This document shows positions 1 through 5,768 of a DNA stretch of 13,386 nucleotides, in pieces (positions within the stretch are counted from its first letter, which is position 1; each line of letters begins with the position of its first letter). Position numbers and translations under genes: made by a program. The notes under the pieces are model-generated. The model saw only the letters and a program-made list of their open reading frames with translations, searched no databases and was not told where the DNA came from. This stretch comes from an uncultured Collinsella sp. (GTDB lineage: Bacteria; Actinomycetota; Coriobacteriia; Coriobacteriales; Coriobacteriaceae), in contig UQUG01000052.1 in assembly GCA_900544205.1 (NCBI GenBank), positions 1-13,386 of the forward strand, given 5' to 3'.

Positions 1-757
1 CGATATGCCTCCGGTCACACTCAAGACCGTTGAATACGGCAAACTGGCCCTTGGGGTCGCTCGCGGCATCCATGAGCGATGTGCCCATGAGCACCGATCC
101 GCGCACCCGAGACGACAGCGCCTCAAGGCCACCGGGAATTGGATTGGCAACCGCCGTGCAGGCGAGGCCCCGCTCGTCCAGAGCAGAAACCGCCAGCGCG
201 ACTCCGCCGCCAAGGCCCTCGCCCCATGCAAAGATGCGGTCGGGGTCCATGCCATCAAGATTGCGCGCCACCTTCGCCAACGCGCAACCCCAACGGACGC
301 GCTCGACAAAAGCGGGCGAAGAAATCCCCCGCTGCAGGTCGTCCGCACCAGCAACATCGTCATCCAGCGCGAGGACGGCATACCCCATGGCGGCAAATCT
401 CGTCATGTGATGCCAGCCGCGCACAGGCCGATCGATGTCGTGGAACATCAGGCACAGCGGCACGCGCTCAGATACTCGGGCACGACCGACAGGCTCGATC
501 AAACGAGCGTGAATCGCATCGTCACCGAGCTCAAAGGAGACCTCCGAGTAACGGGCGCAGGGGTTAACAAAGTCAATCGCCGTAATGGCCAGGCCTTGAA
601 TCTCAAGATTCGAAGCGCATGCCTCTAAATCAGAAACACCTGTTTGGACATCACCGTGCCAGTCCCGATATTCTGCGAGCCTTGACGAAACCGTTCCAGG
701 AATTCCCACGAGCCCGGGGACTATCAGCTCGTCAACATTGCTCTCGCACTTAGACAT
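1..757 (-). CDS. CE7-like alpha/beta hydrolase lacking the nucleophilic Ser (3' end cut by the window)
   Basis: This is a partial gene: 252 codons are visible from ATG at 757 and no stop occurs before the left edge. The product aligns throughout with the neighbouring CE7 esterase (750-1727), so it is a tandem paralog. Shared landmarks are a LCLMFHD strand, RFAAMGYAVLALD, and GTSLMD followed by QFAVFNGL. Where the neighbour has the nucleophile elbow G-A-S-Q-G-G-G, this protein reads G-E-G-L-G-G-G, so the catalytic Ser is Gly181 (codon GGC, 215-217). The oxyanion-side motif HGYPG is HDIDR (residues 106-110). The acid-position Asp is kept (D230); the His position lies outside the window. The start overlaps the upstream gene by 8 bases (ATGTCTAA) and has a strong purine-rich Shine-Dalgarno at 761-773. 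The frame is clean, so this is not a decaying pseudogene on the visible part. I infer a non-catalytic binding, regulatory or partner role; a different chemistry cannot be excluded. Confidence 0.85.
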   Translation of the reverse strand, partial: MSKCESNVDELIVPGLVGIPGTVSSRLAEYRDWHGDVQTGVSDLEACASNLEIQGLAITAIDFVNPCARYSEVSFELGDDAIHARLIEPVGRARVSERVPLCLMFHDIDRPVRGWHHMTRFAAMGYAVLALDDDVAGADDLQRGISSPAFVERVRWGCALAKVARNLDGMDPDRIFAWGEGLGGGVALAVSALDERGLACTAVANPIPGGLEALSSRVRGSVLMGTSLMDAASDPKGQFAVFNGLECDRRHI

Positions 758-1727
758 GAGCCTCCCCTCCCTCGCAGAAAAACGGAATGATCAGATCATC
801 AAAGTCCTGAATCTCCTCATGGCCAAAGCCTTCAAAGAACTCATGACGCTTTTCGCAGGTCAGGTTGTTATAGACCGCAAACTGCGTCGCCGGCGGACAG
901 ACGATATCAGCTGTGCCCGTGCCAAACAGAACGGGACATTTGACCATGGGGGCAAAGTTCTTGGAATCGAAGTACGCCAGTTTGGCATAGGCTTCGTCAA
1001 TATGAGCCGAGTCCTCGTCAAACCAGCGCGACCAATAGCGCAGGCCCTCGTAGGCAATATCGTCGGCGTCCAGATCCCAAACCAGGCGGAAGTCCGATAA
1101 GAAGGGATAGAGGATGGCAGCGCGATTGATAAGCTCGCTGTTAAGCGCGCAGGTCGCAATACCCAAACCGCCACCCTGCGATGCGCCGTTCACATACACG
1201 CGGGTAAGATCGATGCCCTCGAGCTCGCGAACGATACGGCACAGAATGCGGATATCCTGGTGCAAGCGGACATAGTAGAGATTGGCCGGGTCGCCGTCGA
1301 TACCGGCGACGATATGGCCCGCGACCGTCGTACCCTCAAATCCACCAATGTCCTCGGAGGGGCCTCCTTGGCCGGGGCAGTCGAGAGCGATGAGCGCCAT
1401 GCCCATGCCCGCAAACGACGCCTGCTCAAACCAGCTGCGGCTCGCACCCGGATATCCATGGAACTGAAGCACCAGCGGCATGGGCTCCTCCGAGACCGGC
1501 TTGAGGTACTTGGCATGCAGGCGTGCACCACACATGCCGGTATACCAGAGGTCGAAAAACCGACAGGTCGCGGAATCCGCAACCGAAGCCGCCTCAATCG
1601 CGTAGTCGAGCTCGACGGTGTCGGCCTCGGCCATGCGGTCCTTCCAAAAGAGATCGAAATCCGATGGACGGGGCATGGCGCCTCGATATTCACCAAATTG
1701 CTGTTGTAGCTCTTGAGCACTTGGCAT
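750..1727 (-). CDS. CE7-family acetyl esterase (acetylxylan esterase / cephalosporin-C deacetylase type)
   Basis: This is an alpha/beta-hydrolase of carbohydrate esterase family 7, which removes O-acetyl groups from small acetylated xylo-oligosaccharides and related compounds, including cephalosporin C. The 325-residue length is normal for the family. Visible family marks are an N-terminal PRPSDFDLFW, the oxyanion motif HGYPG (residues 90-94), the nucleophile elbow GASQGGG with Ser183, Asp274 in GTADIVCPP followed by QFAVYNNL, and His303 in GFGHE. The catalytic triad is thus complete. No signal peptide is seen, so it acts in the cytoplasm on imported substrate. ATG at 1727 is preferred over an in-frame TTG at 1742, because family members begin just here and AAGG (1743-1746) leaves no room for the TTG; its spacing to the ATG is rather long (15). 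It follows the ABC transporter genes after 80 bp and overlaps the next gene by 8 bp. The exact substrate is unknown. Confidence 0.92.
   Translation of the reverse strand: MPSAQELQQQFGEYRGAMPRPSDFDLFWKDRMAEADTVELDYAIEAASVADSATCRFFDLWYTGMCGARLHAKYLKPVSEEPMPLVLQFHGYPGASRSWFEQASFAGMGMALIALDCPGQGGPSEDIGGFEGTTVAGHIVAGIDGDPANLYYVRLHQDIRILCRIVRELEGIDLTRVYVNGASQGGGLGIATCALNSELINRAAILYPFLSDFRLVWDLDADDIAYEGLRYWSRWFDEDSAHIDEAYAKLAYFDSKNFAPMVKCPVLFGTGTADIVCPPATQFAVYNNLTCEKRHEFFEGFGHEEIQDFDDLIIPFFCEGGEAHV
761..773 (-). promoter_or_regulatory. Strong ribosome binding site of the CE7-like paralog
   Basis: On the minus strand GAGGGAGGGGAGG precedes CTC-ATG. It offers two overlapping Shine-Dalgarno registers, 3 and 8 bases from the ATG at 757. 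It lies inside the 3' end of the upstream hydrolase gene. It therefore supports independent, efficient re-initiation of the downstream protein and fixes its start. Confidence 0.7.
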
Positions 1728-1763
1728 GGCTCGTGAACCCAACCTTTCGAAATCGCAACGGAG

Positions 1764-1791
1764 GTACGCCCGGCAAGGGAACCGGGCGCAC
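1764..1791 (-). other. Intercistronic stem-loop between the OppF-type gene and the CE7 esterase
   Basis: The minus-strand RNA can form a 10-bp stem, GTGCGCCCGG paired with CCGGGCGTAC, around an 8-base loop. One pair is G-U on this strand and would be an A-C mismatch on the plus strand, which fits transcription in the minus direction. No run of T follows, so a classic intrinsic terminator is unlikely. It could act as an attenuator, a 3'-end stabiliser of the transporter mRNA, or a processing boundary. Confidence 0.6.
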
Positions 1792-1807
1792 GGGAGGGAA
1801 AGCGAGG

Positions 1808-2635
1808 CTACTCGCCGAGCTTGGGATGCAGCAGCGACGGCGCAGCGCCGAGCAGCATCTTGGTGTAGGGGTCCTGAGGATGCTGGAAGACCTGCTTGGC
1901 CTCGCCATGCTCGACGATCTTGCCGCCATTCATAACGATGATGTCGTCAGAGATATAGCGGACCGTCTGGATGTCATGGCTGATGAACACCATGGCCAGG
2001 CCGAGCTCCTTCTTAAGGTCGGTCAACAGGTTGAGAATCTGCGCGCGGACCGAAACGTCCAGAGCCGAGGTGGGCTCGTCGGCGATGATGGCATCGGGGT
2101 TCAGCGACAGGGCACGGGCAATTGCGACGCGCTGACGCTGGCCGCCCGAAAGCTGGCCGGGAAGAACCTCGGCGGCGGAGCTGGGCAGACCGGTGAGCTC
2201 CAAAAGCTCCTTGACGCGCTTCTCCTGCTCGGCCTCGGTACCCAGGTTGTGGACGCGCATGGGGTCGAGCAGCTGCTCGCGAACGACCATGCGGGGGTTG
2301 AGCGCCGTGGCCGGGTTCTGGAACACGACCGAGATGACGCGACCCATGTGGCGACGGTCCTCGGCGGTACGTTTGGTAACGTCCTTGCCCTTAAAGTAGA
2401 CCTTGCCACTCGTGGGGGCCTGCAGGCCGCACATGACGTTGGCAGTGGTGGACTTACCGCAACCGGACTCGCCGACGATGCCGATCGTCTGACCGGGCAT
2501 GAGCTTAATCGTTACACCCTGGACGGCGTGAACCAGGTTGGGGTGCAGAATCGAGCCGGTACGGGTCCTAAAGGTGACGTGGACGTCATCAAGGAAGATG
2601 ATCGGCTCGACGCCGTTGACTGCGGTCTCGCTCAT
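1808..2635 (-). CDS. OppF/DppF-type ABC transporter ATPase
   Basis: This is an ATP-binding subunit of a peptide/nickel/oligosaccharide-type (Opp/Dpp) ABC importer. It pairs with the ATPase domain of the fused subunit upstream to power uptake across the cytoplasmic membrane. The 275-residue sequence contains Walker A GESGCGKS (55-62), a Q-loop in VVFQNP, the ABC signature LSGGQRQRV (162-170), Walker B AIIADE (182-187) and the switch His220. All catalytic elements are intact. It ends soon after the PYTKMLLGAAP segment, so it lacks the longer C-terminal oligopeptide-type extension seen in many relatives. The ATG follows the upstream stop codon directly (TAGATG). Its Shine-Dalgarno GGAGG (2644-2648) lies inside the last codons of the preceding gene, implying translational coupling. 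Family membership is certain; the substrate is not determined by this subunit. Confidence 0.95.
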   Translation of the reverse strand: MSETAVNGVEPIIFLDDVHVTFRTRTGSILHPNLVHAVQGVTIKLMPGQTIGIVGESGCGKSTTANVMCGLQAPTSGKVYFKGKDVTKRTAEDRRHMGRVISVVFQNPATALNPRMVVREQLLDPMRVHNLGTEAEQEKRVKELLELTGLPSSAAEVLPGQLSGGQRQRVAIARALSLNPDAIIADEPTSALDVSVRAQILNLLTDLKKELGLAMVFISHDIQTVRYISDDIIVMNGGKIVEHGEAKQVFQHPQDPYTKMLLGAAPSLLHPKLGE

Positions 2636-4651
2636 CTACATCACCTCCGCGTGAGGGGTCAAACCATTTGCCTTGAGCACCTCGTCGGGGAGCTCGGAAT
2701 AGAAGTGCTCGGTGCCGGGCACGCGCTTGAAGACCGGACGGGTGTCCAGGCCAATACGCGGATGGCTCGAGCGGGGCGCGAAGCGATCGCCCTTGGGGAA
2801 ATCGCGCGGGCTCGGAACGGCGCCGGGCACCTGGTGCAGGCGGCCCGAACCGCTCTCGATGGACAGAACGGAACCCAGAAGACCGCGGGTGTACTCGTGG
2901 ATCGGGTTAGTGAGCAGCTCCTTGGTGGGTGCCTGCTCGATAACCTGACCGGCGTACATAACCGTGATGTTATGGGCAACCTCGGCGACCAGAGCCAGGT
3001 CATGCGAAACGAAGATCATGGCAAAGCCGAGCTTGGCCTGAAGATCGTTGAGCAGCTTGATGACCTGCTTCTGGACGGTAACGTCCAGAGCGGTCGTGGG
3101 CTCGTCGCAGATGACCAGCTTGGGGTCGCGGGTAAGGGCCATAGCGATCAGGACGCGCTGACGCTGGCCGCCGGAAAGCTCGTGCGGATAGCTCTCGAGC
3201 GTGCGCTTGGGATCGAGGCCGACGAGCTCCAAGAGCTCCTCGGCGCTGCGGGTTCCGCCGCGCTTGGTGAGCTGCTTCATCTGGGCAGAGATGAGCATGG
3301 AGGGGTTGAGCGAGGACAGGGCGTCCTGATAGACCATAGCGATATCGGTACCGCGCAGGCCGAACCATTCCTTCTTGCTCATCTTGAGCAGGTCACGGCC
3401 CTCCCAGAGAACCTCGCCGGAAAGATGCTCGTCATCGTCGGTCAGGCCCATGATGGCCAGCGTGGTGATGGACTTACCGCAACCGGACTCGCCCACCAGG
3501 CCCATGGTCTGACCAGGACGGACGTCAAAGTTGACATGGTCGACAACGTTGATATCACCGTGATGCTCAAACTGAATGCAGAAGTCACGGACCGAGAGAA
3601 TCGGCTCAACGGACTCGTCGGGCACGTGGCGATCGTCACGCTTGAGCTCGACATCGCGCAGGGCGCCAAGGCGAGCAGAGAGGGACTGGGCCTGCTCCTT
3701 GTAGGCGCGAACGGGGTCGGAGACCAGCAGATCGGCCTCGCGACGCTTGGAGGAATCGGTAGGATCCAGGGCGGCGGAGGGAGCAGCGGCCATGGCGTCG
3801 GTAATGCCCTCGGAGAGGATGTTGAGCGCCAGGCAGGTGATCATGATGGCCAGGCCCGGGAACAGCGCCTGCCACCAACGACCGGCGAGCACGCCGCCGC
3901 GGGCGTCGGCGAGGATGTTGCCCCAGGTAGCGGTGGGCTCCTGGATACCAGCGCCGATGAAGGTCAGCGAGGCCTCGAAGATGATGGCGTCGGCGACCAG
4001 GGTAACGGTGAAGACCATGATCGGGGCGATGCAGTTACGCAGAACATGCTTGATCAAAATCCACGGAGCCTTGGCGCCGGAAACGATGACCGCGCGGACA
4101 TAGTCCTCGCCGTACTCGGACACGATATTGGCGCGCACGATACGGGCAATCTGCGGAGTGTACATAAAGCCGATGGCGAAGATGATCGACGGCACGGAGT
4201 TGCCCAGGATGGAGACGAAGACGGCCGCGAGGGCGATGCCCGGGATGGACATGATGATGTCCAAGATACGCATGATCGTCTCGGAGACGGCCTTGCGCGA
4301 AACCGCTGCAAGGGCGCCCACGACCGAGCCGCAGACCAGAGCCATGGCAGTGGCGCCAAAGCCGATAATCAGCGAGTAACGACCACCGTAGAGCATACGC
4401 GACAGAATGTCGCGACCCTTATCGTCGGTACCGAAGATAAATCCGTTGCCGGGAGCCTGGCGAGCCGTAAAGATCTCGACCGGGCTATAGGGGGCAAGAA
4501 GGGGCGCCAGAATCGCAGTCAGGGCGACCAGCACCAGCACGACGGCTGCAATCTTAGAAGACAGCGTCATCTTCTTCCAGCCACCGAGCTTGAGCCCCTT
4601 GGAGGCAGCCTTCTCGAGCTGCTCGGTTTGCTTCTCTCGAATCTTTACCAT
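2636..4651 (-). CDS. Fused OppC-type permease / OppD-type ATPase subunit
   Basis: A single 671-residue protein combines an inner-membrane permease with an ABC ATPase. Residues about 30-290 form the OppC/DppC-like permease: an N-terminal membrane helix (about 32-54), GTDDKGRDILSRMLYGGR (74-91), several hydrophobic helices, and the EAA coupling loop near residues 179-200. A charged linker (about 290-348) follows. Residues 350-600 are the ATPase: Walker A GESGCGKS (387-394), signature LSGGQRQRV (492-500), Walker B LVICDE (512-517) and H550. The C-terminal part (601-671) keeps RLHQVPGAVPSP but contains no cysteine, whereas OppD/DppD proteins commonly have four there. It starts 3 bases after the OppB-type gene stop and abuts the OppF-type gene. 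Permease/ATPase fusions of this type are known in some bacteria, so this looks genuine and not a sequencing artefact. Confidence 0.93.
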   Translation of the reverse strand: MVKIREKQTEQLEKAASKGLKLGGWKKMTLSSKIAAVVLVLVALTAILAPLLAPYSPVEIFTARQAPGNGFIFGTDDKGRDILSRMLYGGRYSLIIGFGATAMALVCGSVVGALAAVSRKAVSETIMRILDIIMSIPGIALAAVFVSILGNSVPSIIFAIGFMYTPQIARIVRANIVSEYGEDYVRAVIVSGAKAPWILIKHVLRNCIAPIMVFTVTLVADAIIFEASLTFIGAGIQEPTATWGNILADARGGVLAGRWWQALFPGLAIMITCLALNILSEGITDAMAAAPSAALDPTDSSKRREADLLVSDPVRAYKEQAQSLSARLGALRDVELKRDDRHVPDESVEPILSVRDFCIQFEHHGDINVVDHVNFDVRPGQTMGLVGESGCGKSITTLAIMGLTDDDEHLSGEVLWEGRDLLKMSKKEWFGLRGTDIAMVYQDALSSLNPSMLISAQMKQLTKRGGTRSAEELLELVGLDPKRTLESYPHELSGGQRQRVLIAMALTRDPKLVICDEPTTALDVTVQKQVIKLLNDLQAKLGFAMIFVSHDLALVAEVAHNITVMYAGQVIEQAPTKELLTNPIHEYTRGLLGSVLSIESGSGRLHQVPGAVPSPRDFPKGDRFAPRSSHPRIGLDTRPVFKRVPGTEHFYSELPDEVLKANGLTPHAEVM

Positions 4652-4654
4652 AAT

Positions 4655-5611
4655 CTACACCGTCCTGATGCGCGGGTTGATGAGCAGGTAGAGCATGTCA
4701 ACCACGATGTTGATGATGATGAAGGCAAGAGCAACGACGATGACGACGCCCTGAACCAGGTTCGCCTCGTTGCCCTGAACGCCCTGCAGAATCGCGGTGC
4801 CCATGCCGGGGAGGTTGAAGATAACCTCGATGACGACGGCGCCGCCCATGAGGTAACCGATCTTAAGACCGAGGGTGGTGACCGGGGTGATCAGCGCATT
4901 GCGAAGAACGTTGATGCCGACGACGACCTTCTCGGGAACGCCGGCGCCGCGAGCCATACGGACATAATCCTTGTCGAGCTCCTCGACCATGGCGGTACGC
5001 ACGATACGAGTCATCTGGCCCGTCAGCGGAAATGCCAAGGCGATAGCGGGCATGATCATACGTCCCAGATAGCCAACCGGATTCGTGGTGAAGTGAGGCA
5101 GAGCACCCGATGCCGGGAGCACCTTAAGGTAGGAAGAGAACAGCAGGATCAACAGAACGGCAAGCCAGAACGACGGGGTTGCCAAGCCGGCGATGGAAAA
5201 GACGCGGATCACTTGGTCCGGCCATTTGTCGCGATACAGTGCCGCGATGACGCCGAGCAAAAACGAAACGACCGCACCGATAGCAAGACCGATAAAGGTC
5301 AGCTGCATCGTGACGGGCAGGGCCGTGGAGATGCGCTTGGCAACGGAGTTGCGAGCAGCACCATAGGTGCCCATGTCGCCATGGATCAGATCGCCCATAT
5401 AGCGCACGTAGCGCACGGGCCAGGGGTCGTCCAGACCATACTTCTCATGGTACTCGGCAACCGCCTCGGGCGAGGCACCGTCACCCAACGCCGTGTAGGC
5501 GGGGTCGGTCTTGGAGAACGACATAAGGAAGAACACCAGGACGGTGACGCCCAATGCCATGATCGGCAGCGCCACAAGACGCCTTCCAATCAAACGTAGC
5601 AAGTTGTTCAC
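4655..5611 (-). CDS. OppB/DppB-type ABC transporter permease
   Basis: This is an inner-membrane permease subunit that forms the translocation channel with the OppC-type half of the downstream fusion protein. The 318 residues show an N-terminal membrane helix (about 10-31), an extracytoplasmic segment with the family motif YGLDDPWPVRYVRYM and then DLIHGDMG, four to five further hydrophobic helices, and the EAA loop (about 210-224, ELDKDYVRMARGAG). The start is taken as GTG at 5611, because AAAGGGGAG (5617-5625) is placed 5 bases upstream and the family normally begins a few residues before the first helix. An in-frame TTG at 5644 would add 11 residues and has no good site. A 157-bp gap with two stem-loops separates it from the binding-protein gene; only 3 bp separate it from the fusion gene. 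Confidence 0.94.
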   Translation of the reverse strand: MNNLLRLIGRRLVALPIMALGVTVLVFFLMSFSKTDPAYTALGDGASPEAVAEYHEKYGLDDPWPVRYVRYMGDLIHGDMGTYGAARNSVAKRISTALPVTMQLTFIGLAIGAVVSFLLGVIAALYRDKWPDQVIRVFSIAGLATPSFWLAVLLILLFSSYLKVLPASGALPHFTTNPVGYLGRMIMPAIALAFPLTGQMTRIVRTAMVEELDKDYVRMARGAGVPEKVVVGINVLRNALITPVTTLGLKIGYLMGGAVVIEVIFNLPGMGTAILQGVQGNEANLVQGVVIVVALAFIIINIVVDMLYLLINPRIRTV

Positions 5612-5616
5612 GTTCT

Positions 5617-5625
5617 CTCCCCTTT
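5617..5625 (-). promoter_or_regulatory. Ribosome binding site deciding the GTG start of the OppB-type gene
   Basis: Minus-strand AAAGGGGAG is followed by AGAAC and GTG at 5611. The match to the anti-Shine-Dalgarno is strong and the 5-base spacing is good. This is the main reason to choose GTG 5611 over the upstream TTG 5644. Confidence 0.7.
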
Positions 5626-5651
5626 CTTTTGTCGGTAGGACCAACTGGTAT

Positions 5652-5669
5652 ATGAGTACGGATACTCAT
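5652..5669 (-). other. Small perfect stem-loop with a UCCG tetraloop
   Basis: The arms ATGAGTA and TACTCAT are a perfect 7-bp inverted repeat around four bases. Read on the minus strand the loop is TCCG, which fits the UNCG class of stable RNA tetraloops; the plus-strand loop CGGA does not. It sits just 3' of the larger stem-loop at 5673-5706 and about 40 bases upstream of the OppB-type start. Confidence 0.5.
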
Positions 5670-5672
5670 TAC

Positions 5673-5706
5673 AAGACCCGAGCGACATCGTTGCCGCCCG
5701 GGTCTT
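5673..5706 (-). other. Intercistronic stem-loop after the solute-binding protein gene (attenuator or mRNA stabiliser)
   Basis: The minus-strand RNA pairs AAGACCCGGGCGGC with GTCGCTCGGGTCTT over 14 bp around the loop AACGAT. Two of the pairs are G-U and become A-C mismatches on the plus strand, so the structure is optimised for the minus-strand transcript. The following bases (TTGTAATG) are not a clear U-tract. In binding-protein transporter operons, a stem-loop here usually raises the amount of binding protein over the membrane subunits by partial termination or by protecting the upstream mRNA. That role is inferred here. Confidence 0.65.
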
Positions 5707-5768
5707 TGTTTCAACTATGAGGATACGGTCCCAACGACCGACATCCTGCATACAGACTCAAGCGAGTC

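Noticed and set aside
5..628. A plus-strand open frame at the left edge
   Set aside because: It is codon-aligned with the partial CE7-like gene on the minus strand, which has clear homology to its neighbour and a strong ribosome binding site.
1523..5599. A 1358-codon open frame on the plus strand, opposite the transporter genes
   Set aside because: It lies codon-on-codon opposite three minus-strand genes that happen to share one phase (starts of triplets congruent at 1808, 2636 and 4655). In that register a stop needs TTA, CTA or TCA in the sense gene, codons these biased G+C-rich genes avoid. The translated product is low-complexity, rich in His, Asp and Gly, with no domain.
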